This document shows, one piece after another, positions 1 through 8,801 of a DNA stretch of 64,000 bases. Both the position numbers and the translations under genes were made by a program. The DNA lies in NCBI GenBank assembly GCA_003141555.1, contig PLMN01000005.1, positions 1-64,000 of the forward strand, in the 5' to 3' direction. The notes under the pieces were generated by a model. That model saw only the letters and a program-made list of their open reading frames with translations. It was not told the origin of the DNA and did not search any database. Source of the stretch: Candidatus Aminicenantota bacterium. Its GTDB lineage: Bacteria > Acidobacteriota > Aminicenantia > Aminicenantales > UBA4085. Position 1 is the stretch's first letter. Every line of letters starts with the position of its first letter.

Positions 1-132
1 AATTATTTATGACGTCATGTATAAGAATATCGCTTATTAAGGGTTCTTTCACAAGCGAGCGTATCCATTTGGAACTTGCCCGGAAGCTAGCCAGAAAGGG
101 TTTTCTCAGATAGAGCTAAGGAATCGGTCTAC

Positions 133-152
133 TTGTCTTTCATGTAAGACAA
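133..152. promoter_or_regulatory. Candidate operator: TTGTCTT-N6-AAGACAA inverted repeat
   Basis: A perfect 7-bp inverted repeat (TTGTCTT at 133-139, AAGACAA at 146-152, 6-base loop) lies just upstream of the first promoter. A third AAGACAA half-site occurs at 180-186, inside the -35/-10 spacer. The longer match ATGWAAGACAAT recurs at 142-153 and 176-187. This geometry is what a repressor operator would look like, but the binding protein is not known. A separate 10-bp palindrome, ATGACGTCAT, lies at 9-18. Apart from these, positions 1-201 hold no ORF with recognisable similarity. Confidence 0.4.
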
Positions 153-166
153 TTATATCTCTATTA

Positions 167-194
167 TTGACTTATATGAAAGACAATATATAAT
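167..194 (+). promoter_or_regulatory. Sigma-70-like promoter, probably leaderless
   Basis: TTGACT (167-172) and a perfect TATAAT (189-194) are separated by 16 bp. The ATG of the AAA ATPase gene follows at 202, only 7 bases after the -10 box, and no Shine-Dalgarno sequence precedes it. Transcription would therefore begin at or next to the start codon, giving a leaderless mRNA. Confidence 0.6.
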
Positions 195-201
195 AATCAG
201 C

Positions 202-1512
202 ATGGAAGGCAAAAAGGCGGTATTCAAACTCCTCATTAAGGAATTTCATGAGTCCGATTTTCCTGAAGTCTTGAAGAGAGATCTTCAACTTCCCGACGCG
301 GACGCGATTCCCCCTCGTAAGGTCATCACCATCACGGGACCTCGAAGGACCGGAAAAACATTCCTTTTTTATCAGCTCATTCAAAGTTTGGAAAAAACGA
401 TCGGCCGCCAGAGGATTCTTCTGATCAATTTTGAGGACGACCGGATCACGCCCCTCTCGTTGAAAGATATGGATGATCTTTTGGAAGCATACTTCGAATT
501 GTATCCCGGCAACAAAGAGCATCAAATATTTCTCTTTTTCGATGAAATACAAAACGTCGTCGGATGGGAAACCTACGTCCGCAGAATTCTGGATAAGGAG
601 AATGTCCGGATATACCTCACGGGATCATCGGCGAAGCTCTTGGCCCGGGAGCTGTCCACGGCGATGCGCGGCCGAACGATTTCTTACGCCCTCCATCCGC
701 TGAGTTTCCGGGAATATCTGAGATTTCGCGGCCTCGAACCGGAATCCGATATCGAATATGCCAAGGAGCGCTTTCTCGCTAAGAAACTCCTGATGGAATA
801 TCTCGTCATGGGAGGATTTCCCGAAATCGCCCTCGCCGGAGAAAACGTCAGGGAAAAAATCCTCCAGGAATATTTGGATCTGTTGATCTATCGAGATCTC
901 GTCGAGCATTTTGGCATTCGAAATATCGCTTTTTTAAGAATGCTCACGAAATATCTAATCACGAACGTCTCGAATCTATTTTCCGTCCACAACTATTATC
1001 AGACGATCCGGAAAGAGACGCCCATTTCGAGGGATACCCTTATGGAATACGTGGGACATCTTGAAGAAATCGGGCTTCTTTCTCTCCTCCCGGTCTTTTC
1101 TCATTCCCTGAAAATCCAACAAGTCAATCCGCGGAAAATCCAAGTCATGGACAACGGATTGAGGAACGCGGTTGCTTTCCGCTTTTCGCCGGACGAGGGC
1201 CGCCTCGCGGAAAACCTCGTTTTCTGCGACCTCCAACGGGATGGAGCGGAGTGTTTCTATTGGAAAGGGAAAAGAGAGGTCGACTTCGTCGTTCGCCGTC
1301 CTAAAGGCCTCGAAGGAATCAACGTAACCTTCGGCGAAGAAATCACGAAGAGAGAAAAAGAAGCGCTCGAAGAATTCAAAACGACCTGCGGCGGGCGGAT
1401 TTCAGGATTAACGATCATCACCAAGGATATTGATAAGACGGAGAGCGGAATTCGATTCGTGCCTTTATGGAAATGGCTACTGGATAAGCGAGGAAGTAAT
1501 GGAAGTCTCTGA
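202..1512 (+). CDS. AAA ATPase with DUF4143-type C-terminus
   Basis: Cytosolic P-loop ATPase of 436 residues. Walker A is GPRRTGKT with the lysine at residue 52; Walker B is IFLFFDE with D114-E115. A GSSAKL sensor-like motif and a REY segment follow, as in the AAA_14/DUF4143 family. The C-terminal part (about 210-425) resembles DUF4143, which has a PD-(D/E)XK-like fold; the stretch FYWKGKREVDFVV near residue 355 fits such a nuclease-like core. The family is widespread and its substrate is unknown. The ATG at 202 sits just after a -10 box. The gene overlaps the HsdR-like gene by 14 bases, so the two are probably translated together. Base composition is visibly AT-richer than the rest of the window, suggesting transfer. 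Confidence 0.85.
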   Translation: MEGKKAVFKLLIKEFHESDFPEVLKRDLQLPDADAIPPRKVITITGPRRTGKTFLFYQLIQSLEKTIGRQRILLINFEDDRITPLSLKDMDDLLEAYFELYPGNKEHQIFLFFDEIQNVVGWETYVRRILDKENVRIYLTGSSAKLLARELSTAMRGRTISYALHPLSFREYLRFRGLEPESDIEYAKERFLAKKLLMEYLVMGGFPEIALAGENVREKILQEYLDLLIYRDLVEHFGIRNIAFLRMLTKYLITNVSNLFSVHNYYQTIRKETPISRDTLMEYVGHLEEIGLLSLLPVFSHSLKIQQVNPRKIQVMDNGLRNAVAFRFSPDEGRLAENLVFCDLQRDGAECFYWKGKREVDFVVRRPKGLEGINVTFGEEITKREKEALEEFKTTCGGRISGLTIITKDIDKTESGIRFVPLWKWLLDKRGSNGSL

Positions 1513-4500
1513 GCGCAGCTTCGAAAAGACGATCGAGTGCGGGCTGCTCCGAAGCGGACCGGACGCCTGCGCCGGGGAGATCGGCGGTATTCGCGAAGAA
1601 GCGGCACCTTATGGCGAGTTAGCGCCGGGAGGGTATCGCAAGCGGCCGCCCGAAGATTATGACGGGGCGCTTTGTCTTCTTCCGCGCGACGCCCTTGACT
1701 TCATCCTCGCGACACAGCCCAAGGAATGGGAAAGGCTCAAACAACACTATGGCGCCGCCGTAAAGGAGCAATTCCTCAAACGCCTGTCACGGGAAATCGA
1801 ACGGCGAGGGACCCTCGACGTCCTCCGGAATGGTCTCAAAGACTCCGGCTGCAAATTCCAGTTGGCCTACTTTCGACCATCGAGCGGGCTCAACGAAGCG
1901 CTCCGGCGCCTGCACGCGGCAAATCTCTTCTCCGTGGTCCGTCAGCTTCGCTACAGCGAGAAAAGCGCCCAGAGCCTCGACATGGTTCTCTTCCTGAACG
2001 GCATTCCGGTTTTCACCGCCGAGCTCAAGAATCCGTTCACGGGCCAGACCGTTGAGGATGCCATCCGGCAATACAAGACATCCCGCGATCCGCGCGAGGC
2101 GCTCTTCGCCTACGGCCGCTGTCTCGCCCATTTCGCGGTGGATCCTGATCTTGTCTATGTAACGACCCAGCTCGCTGGAGCGAAGACTCGCTTTCTGCCC
2201 TTCAACCGGGGAAAGTTCGGGGGTGCCGGAAATCCGCCCGTCCCTCCGACTCAAAAAGGCTACGCCACGGCTTATCTCTGGGAGAAGATATGGGGCCGCG
2301 ACAGTGTCCTTGATCTCATCCGCCAATTCATCCATGAAGTCGAGGAAGAGGATGAAAAGGGCCGGAAAACCGGTAAAAAAACTCTCGTTTTCCCGCGCTA
2401 TCAGCAGCTCGACGCCGTCCGGCGCCTCGTCGCCCACGCCCGACAGCACGGCGCGGGCCAGTGCTATCTCATCCAGCATTCGGCGGGCAGCGGCAAGAGC
2501 TTCACCATAGCCTGGCTTGCCCATCGGCTGGCCACGCTTCACGATGACGCCGATAAGCGGGTTTTCGATTCCATCGTCGTCGTCACCGATCGGCGCATCC
2601 TCGACCGCCAGCTCCAGACGACCATGCGCCAGTTCGAGCAGACGCTGGGGGTCGTGGAGAATATCGACACGACGTCCCGCCAGCTCAAAGAGGCGCTCAA
2701 GTCAGGAAAGACGATTATCGTCACCACCTTACAGAAATTCCCGGTGATCGTGAAAGATATCGGCGAGCTGCCGGGGCACCGCTTTGCCGTTATCGTGGAC
2801 GAAGCCCATTCGTCGCAGTCGGGAGAAAGTTCGAAAGACCTCAAGACGGTTCTCGCGGCAGGAAGCCTCGAAGAAGCCGAGCGGGAGGAAGCGGAAGCGG
2901 CGACGCCCGAGGAGGAGCTCGAGAACACGATCCTGTCCGAGATGGAGAAGCGCGGCCGGCTCCCAAACCTTTCGATGTTCGCCTTCACGGCGACGCCCAA
3001 GTCCAAGACATTGGAGCTCTTCGGGACGAAGCGCGCGGACGGGAAATTCGAGCCGTTCCATCTTTACACGATGCGCCAAGCGATCGAAGAGCGATTCATC
3101 CTCGACGTCCTCAGAAATTACACGACCTACAAAGCTTATTGGCGGCTCCTCAAGAAGATCGAGGACGATCCCCGCTACGACAAAGCGAAAGCGGAATACC
3201 TCCTCAAGTCGTTCGTGGAACTGCATTCGCACGCCATCAACGAAAAAGTGCGGATTATAGTCGAACACTTCGCCGCCCAGGTCAAGAACGAGATCAACGG
3301 AAAAGCCAAGGCGATGATCGTAACCCGATCGCGCCTCCATGCGGTCCGCTACAAGTTGGCCTTAGACCGATATCTCAAAGAAAAGAAATGGCCGTTCAAG
3401 GCCTTGGTCGCTTTCTCGGGTACGGTGCCGGATGGAGGCCAGACTTACACGGAAGCCGGAATGAACGGTATTCCGGAGAGGCAGACGGCCAAGGTTTTCG
3501 ATCGGCCGGAGTATCGATTCCTCATCTGTGCCAACAAATTTCAGACCGGATTCGACCAGCCCCTTTTGCAGACGATGTACGTGGACAAGAAACTCGGAGG
3601 AGTAAACGCCGTTCAGACCTTATCGCGGCTGAACCGAATCCATCCGGAGAAGAACGAAACCATCGTCCTCGATTTCGCCAACGAAGCCGACCAAATCCAG
3701 GCGGCGTTCGAGCCCTATTATGAAACGACTCTTTTATCGGAGGCGACCGATCCGAATTTGCTTTACGAGATTCAAGGCAGGCTGTTCGGCTTCCCGGTTT
3801 TCACGGCGGCAGACGTCGAGCGGTTCGCCAAGGTCTATTTCGACAAAAAGGCGACGCAGGATCAGCTTTATGCCGTTCTCGATCCGGTCATGACCCGGTT
3901 CGCCGAGATCTCACGGGAGGAACAGCACGATTTTCGCGGCCAGATCACCGACTATGTGCGGCTTTATGCGTTTCTGGCCCAGGTTCTGCCCTTCAAGGAT
4001 ACGGACCTGGAAAAGCTGTATGTCTTCGCCCGCCACATGAGGCGATTGATCAAGGCCGACCCGGACGAGCTGCCCCGCGAGGTTCAGCAGAATATCGATA
4101 TGGAATCTTATCGCATCCAGCAGACCGGAAGCGGAAGGATCGTACTCGAGAGGAAAGGCGGGCAGCTCGAACCGATTACCACAAAAGATCATTACGGGAA
4201 GGACGCGGAACAGCTCGAGCCGCTCTCCTGGATCATCGCCGAGCTGAACGAGCGTTTTGGGCTGAATCTCGGTCCGGAGCACCGGGTCACCCTCGGCCAA
4301 ATCCTGGAAAAATTGAACGACGACTCGGCCCTCGACGCCAGCGCCCGGGTCAATACGCGCGAGAATGTCCGCCTGACATTCGACCACAAAGTCGAGGATG
4401 TCATCCAAGAGATCGTAGACTCGAACTTCGAGCTCTACAAACGGATCACGGACGACAGGACTTTCGGCGACGCGCTCAGGGACTTCCTGTTCGACCATTA

Positions 4501-5032
4501 CTTGCGGGCTCATCGTCAAGCCGAGGAGCTAATCAAGCGCGGCGAATCGAAGACCTTGGAGTTCAAAGCGACGTTGCGCTGGAATCTCAGGGAGAATCGA
4601 AAGGACGACAAAGCGATCACTCACGCGGCGCTCAAGACTATCGCCGCTTTTCTCAATACCGCCGGCGGAGATCTCCTGATCGGTGTTGCCGACGACGGGT
4701 CGGTGACTGGAATCGAACAAGACAAGTTCGAAAATGACGATGAGTTTATGCGCCACCTCGCCCAAGTCGTGCGGAACGGCCTCGGAGATCGCGCGAGCAC
4801 CTGTATCGATCCCAAAACTCAGATCGTCCAAGGCAAGACCATCTGCCTGGTGAGCTGCCAGCGCAGCCCGGAACCGGTTTTCTTGAAGTGGAAGGAAACC
4901 GAGGTGAATTCGGAAGGCGATTTTTATGTCCGCAGCGGGCCGGGGAGCGCGAGGCTGAGCCCAGAAAGCGCCGCTGAATATATCCGGACCCGCTTTCCCG
5001 GGACGTCGAAGATCCCCGAAGCCGCGAAATAA
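1499..5032 (+). CDS. hsdR: Type I restriction HsdR-like nuclease/translocase with C-terminal AlbA_2 (Schlafen) domain
   Basis: Protein of 1177 residues. The N-terminal PD-(D/E)XK endonuclease core shows D161 and E175-L-K177. A superfamily 2 helicase motor follows: Walker A SAGSGKS with K333, DEAH box at D434, FTATPK motif, and a second RecA lobe containing FQTGFDQP. After a helical region, about residues 1010-1160 form an AlbA_2 domain (LEFKATLRWN near 1021, NTAGGDLLIGVADDG). In classical type I systems HsdR works with HsdM and HsdS; neither is in the window, though they could lie to the left. The AlbA_2 fusion is unusual for HsdR. ATG at 1499 was chosen because an earlier ATG at 1430 would overlap the ATPase gene by 83 bases; the HsdR-like homology begins well after either start. 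Confidence 0.85.
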   Translation: MEVSERSFEKTIECGLLRSGPDACAGEIGGIREEAAPYGELAPGGYRKRPPEDYDGALCLLPRDALDFILATQPKEWERLKQHYGAAVKEQFLKRLSREIERRGTLDVLRNGLKDSGCKFQLAYFRPSSGLNEALRRLHAANLFSVVRQLRYSEKSAQSLDMVLFLNGIPVFTAELKNPFTGQTVEDAIRQYKTSRDPREALFAYGRCLAHFAVDPDLVYVTTQLAGAKTRFLPFNRGKFGGAGNPPVPPTQKGYATAYLWEKIWGRDSVLDLIRQFIHEVEEEDEKGRKTGKKTLVFPRYQQLDAVRRLVAHARQHGAGQCYLIQHSAGSGKSFTIAWLAHRLATLHDDADKRVFDSIVVVTDRRILDRQLQTTMRQFEQTLGVVENIDTTSRQLKEALKSGKTIIVTTLQKFPVIVKDIGELPGHRFAVIVDEAHSSQSGESSKDLKTVLAAGSLEEAEREEAEAATPEEELENTILSEMEKRGRLPNLSMFAFTATPKSKTLELFGTKRADGKFEPFHLYTMRQAIEERFILDVLRNYTTYKAYWRLLKKIEDDPRYDKAKAEYLLKSFVELHSHAINEKVRIIVEHFAAQVKNEINGKAKAMIVTRSRLHAVRYKLALDRYLKEKKWPFKALVAFSGTVPDGGQTYTEAGMNGIPERQTAKVFDRPEYRFLICANKFQTGFDQPLLQTMYVDKKLGGVNAVQTLSRLNRIHPEKNETIVLDFANEADQIQAAFEPYYETTLLSEATDPNLLYEIQGRLFGFPVFTAADVERFAKVYFDKKATQDQLYAVLDPVMTRFAEISREEQHDFRGQITDYVRLYAFLAQVLPFKDTDLEKLYVFARHMRRLIKADPDELPREVQQNIDMESYRIQQTGSGRIVLERKGGQLEPITTKDHYGKDAEQLEPLSWIIAELNERFGLNLGPEHRVTLGQILEKLNDDSALDASARVNTRENVRLTFDHKVEDVIQEIVDSNFELYKRITDDRTFGDALRDFLFDHYLRAHRQAEELIKRGESKTLEFKATLRWNLRENRKDDKAITHAALKTIAAFLNTAGGDLLIGVADDGSVTGIEQDKFENDDEFMRHLAQVVRNGLGDRASTCIDPKTQIVQGKTICLVSCQRSPEPVFLKWKETEVNSEGDFYVRSGPGSARLSPESAAEYIRTRFPGTSKIPEAAK

Positions 5033-5042
5033 ATCATCGTAT

Positions 5043-5071
5043 TTGACACCGCCCGCCATTCTCAATATTGT
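5043..5071 (+). promoter_or_regulatory. Sigma-70-like promoter for the 5.1-10.6 kb operon
   Basis: TTGACA (5043-5048), a 17-bp spacer, then TATTGT (5066-5071). It lies between the hsdR stop and the GTG start at 5107, and a GGAGG ribosome site follows at 5096-5100. It probably drives the four co-directional genes to 10568. Confidence 0.55.
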
Positions 5072-5106
5072 GAAAACGAAACCGGGCTGAAATCCGGAGG
5101 GAATAA

Positions 5107-6009
5107 GTGCTAGCCGTGGCGAAATCGATGCTCTTGCCGATCGGGGCCGCCTTGGCCTTCGCGGCATTCGTCGGAGGAAGCGTGAAAGACTTGGGGCCCC
5201 GCCTTCCGAAAGAAATCGCGGGCTGGACGTCGGCCGGCCCCGACCGCGTCTATGACCGCAAAACGATCTTCGACTACCTGGACGGCGGGGCGGAAGTCTA
5301 TCTCGCCTTCGATCTCCGCGAGGTCTTTGTCCGGAAGTTCAAGAACACGGCCGGGACCGAGATCGCCCTCGACATCTACGACTGCGGATCGCCCGCCGAA
5401 GCATTCGGCGCGTTCACTTGCGATCGTCAGGACCCGGATGCCGGGATCGGCCAGGAATCGGAGTATGGATCCGGTCTGCTGCGGTTTTGGCAGGGCCGAT
5501 ATTTTGTCTCGATCACGGCCGCGGGCGATGAGGAAAAAGCCGAATCCGCCCTCCGCGAATTGGCCAAAGCCGTCGTCCCCGTTCTCGGCCCGTCCGGCGA
5601 GCCGCCCGCCCTGGTCCGCGCTATCCCGGAATCCGGCTTGAAGAAGGACCGGACCTGCTTCTTCCACAGCGTTATCAACCTGAACAACCGATTTTTCGTC
5701 GCCGCCGACAATATCCTGAGCCTCGGACCCGAAACGGATTGCATTCTGGCCGAATACGACGCCGGCGGAAAGGCCGATCCCGCCCGCCTGCTCCTCATCC
5801 ACTATCCCAATGAGATCGGGGCCCAAGCGGCCGAGGCTTCTTTCGCCAAGGGCTATAAGCCGGTGGCCGTGGCAGCGGGTGCGGGAGCGAATACCGGACC
5901 CCGGACGCTCGCCCGCCGCCGCTCGAATTTCCTGGCCATCGTCTTCGCCGCCCCTTCCCCGGAATTCGCCGAACGGCTCCTGGCCGCCGTCAATTACCCC
6001 CAACCATGA
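5107..6009 (+). CDS. DUF6599-like exported protein
   Basis: Protein of 300 residues with a hydrophobic N-terminus (about 1-24), probably a signal peptide. The body begins LPKEIAGW and contains DRKTIFDYLDGGAEVYLAF, a pattern typical of DUF6599 proteins that often neighbour DUF362 proteins in Acidobacteria. Function is unknown. GTG at 5107 is supported by GGAGG at 5096-5100 with 6-base spacing. It is the first gene of a tightly spaced operon; the DUF362 gene begins 7 bases after its stop. Confidence 0.7.
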   Translation: MLAVAKSMLLPIGAALAFAAFVGGSVKDLGPRLPKEIAGWTSAGPDRVYDRKTIFDYLDGGAEVYLAFDLREVFVRKFKNTAGTEIALDIYDCGSPAEAFGAFTCDRQDPDAGIGQESEYGSGLLRFWQGRYFVSITAAGDEEKAESALRELAKAVVPVLGPSGEPPALVRAIPESGLKKDRTCFFHSVINLNNRFFVAADNILSLGPETDCILAEYDAGGKADPARLLLIHYPNEIGAQAAEASFAKGYKPVAVAAGAGANTGPRTLARRRSNFLAIVFAAPSPEFAERLLAAVNYPQP

Positions 6010-6016
6010 GGTCCGC

Positions 6017-6916
6017 ATGAAACAACCTCTGACCCGCCGCGATTTCCTTCGGGAAACAACCCTGGCCGTCCTGGGGACGACCGTCGGCCTTCCCCGGCTC
6101 GCCCCGGCCCAGACCGTCCCTCCCGCCCAAACCTCCAAGAGCCGGGTCGTGCTCATCCGCCACCCCGAAGCGCTCGACGAAAATTCGCAGTTCAACGGGA
6201 AAATCATTCAGCAGATGCTGGATGAGGCGGTCGCGAAGCTCCTCGACGCGCCCGACGCCGTGGCCGCGTTCCGGCAACTGGTCAAGCCGGAGGACATCGT
6301 CGGCATCAAAAGCAACGTCTGGTCCTACCTCCCCACGCCGCCCGAAGTCGAAAAGGCGATCAAGAGCCGCCTCCTGGACGCCGGCGTGAAAGAGGAAGCC
6401 ATCGGCCTCGACGACCACACCGTGCGGACCAACCCGATCTTCGTGAAGTCCACGGCGCTGATCAACGTCCGCCCCCTGCGGACCCACTACCTGGCGGGGA
6501 TGTCGGGCTGCATCAAGAACTACATCATGTTCGACGTCTCCCAGCCCGCGCATCACCCCGACAGCTGTGCCGATCTGGGAAGCCTGTTCCTTCTTCCTCA
6601 GGTCAAGGGCAAGACGCGGCTGAACGTCCTCTGCGTCCTGACGCCCCAGTACTACGGCCGCGGGCCCCACAACTTCAACCGGCGCTACGTCTGGAACTAC
6701 AATGGCCTGATCGTCGGCCGCGACCCGGTGGCGGTCGACGCCATCGGCCTCCGCCTGCTCATGGCCAAACGCCGCAAGGAGCTGGGCCCGGCCCAGGAAA
6801 TTCCGCCGGTTCCCAAACACATCCAGATCGCGGATGCCAAATACGGCCTCGGGACCAGCGACATGGCCAAAATCGAGCTGATCAAGCTCGGCTGGGCCGA
6901 GGACATCCTCATCTGA
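6017..6916 (+). CDS. Tat-exported DUF362 family protein
   Basis: Protein of 299 residues. The N-terminus MKQPLTRRDFLRET carries a twin-arginine motif followed by a hydrophobic stretch and an AQT cleavage region, so it is probably exported folded. The rest matches the DUF362 pattern: GIKSNVW early, LINVRPLRTHYLAGMSGCIKNYIMF in the middle, and GRDPVAVDAIGLRLL late. DUF362 proteins are often iron-sulfur associated, but no ferredoxin-type CxxCxxC motif is seen here. ATG at 6017 follows GAGG and places the Tat motif at the N-terminus. It is probably cotranscribed with the flanking genes. Confidence 0.78.
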   Translation: MKQPLTRRDFLRETTLAVLGTTVGLPRLAPAQTVPPAQTSKSRVVLIRHPEALDENSQFNGKIIQQMLDEAVAKLLDAPDAVAAFRQLVKPEDIVGIKSNVWSYLPTPPEVEKAIKSRLLDAGVKEEAIGLDDHTVRTNPIFVKSTALINVRPLRTHYLAGMSGCIKNYIMFDVSQPAHHPDSCADLGSLFLLPQVKGKTRLNVLCVLTPQYYGRGPHNFNRRYVWNYNGLIVGRDPVAVDAIGLRLLMAKRRKELGPAQEIPPVPKHIQIADAKYGLGTSDMAKIELIKLGWAEDILI

Positions 6917-6936
6917 GGCGGGCGAGGAGCACGAAG

Positions 6937-8784
6937 ATGACCAGGATTCGAGGAGTCGCAGCCGGGCTTATCACCCTCGCCGTCATGGCTCTATCGCCGG
7001 GATTCCCGGCCGCTTCGTCAGGCCAACGGTCCCCGGAAAAAATGTCCTTCGTCGGCTCCGCCCTCTGGACCAAGGCCCAGAACATCAAGATCGCGGGCGG
7101 CCTGGCCTATTGCGCTTTCCAGAACGGGCTCGGCATCGTGGACATTTCCGACATCAAGAAACCCGCCCTCCTATCGAAGCTCTATGTCGGCGGGGGCTAT
7201 GCCGTCGCGGTGAGGGATGGGCTGGCTTATCTTGCCGCCGGCGGACAGGGCCTGGCCGTCATCGATGTCGCCGACCCGAAATCCCCGAGCCTCAAGAGGA
7301 TCCTTCCCACGGGCGGCGAAGCCAAGGACATCGTTCTGAGCGGGCCGACCGCCTTCATCGCCAACGGGCCGGCAGGTCTGCTCGCAGCCGATATCCGCAA
7401 TCCGGAGAAGTTGAAGATCGCCGCAACCTTGACCTTGTCCGGAGAGGCCACGGGCCTCGCCCTCCAAGGCGATCTGCTTTATCTGGCCGACGGAAGTGCC
7501 GGTCTCCAAATCGTCGACGTCAAAGACCCCGCCGAACCTAAAGTGCTCGGCGCCTTGGATACCGACGGGACCGCGGAGAGCGTTGCGGTCTCGGGACGCT
7601 ATGCCTTCATCGCCGACGGCGCGTCGGGACTTAAGATCATCGACGTCTCCAAGCCCTCGGCTCCGCGCCTCGCGGCATCGGCCACGACCTCCGGCTATGC
7701 GCGGAGCATCGCCGCCGAAGGGACCGTACTCTGCGTGGGCAACCTCTACGACGGCGGATACAAAATTTTTGATATTTCGAATCCCGCCGTCCCGGCCGTT
7801 TTTTCCACGAACAAATATACGATGTACAACGAGAGCTGGGGCGTAGCCCTGTCCGGCAACCTCGCCTGCATCGTGGATTATTTCTCGGGCCTTTTCTTCG
7901 TGGACATTTCCGATCCCCGCCGCCCGCGGCCGGCCGGATCGCTCTTCACCCCGAGCTCGATCATCGCCGCGGCGGTCCAAGGCCCGTACGCCTATGCCGT
8001 CGGCGAGCTGTCCGGCCTCCAGGTCCTCGATATCCGCGACCCGGCCCGGCCTATTCCGTTCGGGACGACGGACATCTTCCGGGGCGTCCAAGGCCTGGCC
8101 GTCCAAGGGGATTACGCCTATGTGACCGACCGCTGGTCCGTCCGGATCTTCGACATCAAGGACCCGGCCAAGCCTCGCCCTCTCCAGCCGTTCAATATTC
8201 CCGCCGGCGTTCCCCGGACGATCGTGGTCCGGGGGAATCTCGCCTACCTGACGGCCGACCTCGCCGGACTCCACATCATCGATGTCGCGAACCCGGAGGC
8301 GCCGAGAATTCTCGGGTCTTACAAGATGGCCGGCTTCGCCTACGGCCTGGCCGTGGACGGCGACTACGCCTATCTCGCCCACAGCGACACGGGGTTCCAT
8401 GTCCTGGACGTCCGCGACCCGGCCAAGCCGGTCCTCGTCGGCTCGCTGAAGCTCCCGGGCGAACCCTACGGGGTCGCGGTGCGCGGGACGACCGCCTACG
8501 TGGCTTCGGGGCCCGCCGGGTTGCACATCGTCGACATCGGAAAGCGCGCGGCGCCCAAGCTCCTGGCCACGGTCCCGGCCGGGGATTTCGCCAACGCCGT
8601 CGCTCTCGCGGGCGATTTCGCCTTCGTTTCCGACGGCAACGGCGTCAAGAAAATCGATATCCGCAATCCCGCCGCGCCCAGGCTCGTCGCGGCCTACGAT
8701 ACGCCGGGCGAGGCGCAATGCCCCGTCGCCGCAGGCGGGGTGATTGTCGTCCCGGATTCGAATTCGATCATCATCTTGAAATAA
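6937..8784 (+). CDS. LVIVD-repeat secreted beta-propeller
   Basis: Protein of 615 residues with a signal peptide (about 1-28). It consists of about thirteen repeats of roughly 42-45 residues of the form G-A-Y-x-A-x2-G-L-x-I-x-D-I-x-P-x-P, for example SGLKIIDVSKPSAPR and SGLQVLDIRDPARP. These LVIVD repeats fold as propeller blades. The family is extracellular or periplasmic; the ligand is unknown and no catalytic residues are apparent. AGGAG lies 8 bases before the ATG. It is 20 bases after the DUF362 gene and 17 bases before the esterase gene, in the same operon. Confidence 0.82.
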   Translation: MTRIRGVAAGLITLAVMALSPGFPAASSGQRSPEKMSFVGSALWTKAQNIKIAGGLAYCAFQNGLGIVDISDIKKPALLSKLYVGGGYAVAVRDGLAYLAAGGQGLAVIDVADPKSPSLKRILPTGGEAKDIVLSGPTAFIANGPAGLLAADIRNPEKLKIAATLTLSGEATGLALQGDLLYLADGSAGLQIVDVKDPAEPKVLGALDTDGTAESVAVSGRYAFIADGASGLKIIDVSKPSAPRLAASATTSGYARSIAAEGTVLCVGNLYDGGYKIFDISNPAVPAVFSTNKYTMYNESWGVALSGNLACIVDYFSGLFFVDISDPRRPRPAGSLFTPSSIIAAAVQGPYAYAVGELSGLQVLDIRDPARPIPFGTTDIFRGVQGLAVQGDYAYVTDRWSVRIFDIKDPAKPRPLQPFNIPAGVPRTIVVRGNLAYLTADLAGLHIIDVANPEAPRILGSYKMAGFAYGLAVDGDYAYLAHSDTGFHVLDVRDPAKPVLVGSLKLPGEPYGVAVRGTTAYVASGPAGLHIVDIGKRAAPKLLATVPAGDFANAVALAGDFAFVSDGNGVKKIDIRNPAAPRLVAAYDTPGEAQCPVAAGGVIVVPDSNSIIILK

Positions 8785-8801
8785 CAACAGGGAGGATCAT
8801 C

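Noticed and set aside
9-18. ATGACGTCAT palindrome as a known operator
   Set aside because: A 10-bp palindrome can occur by chance, it lies nearly 190 bases from the gene, and no bacterial regulator is matched.
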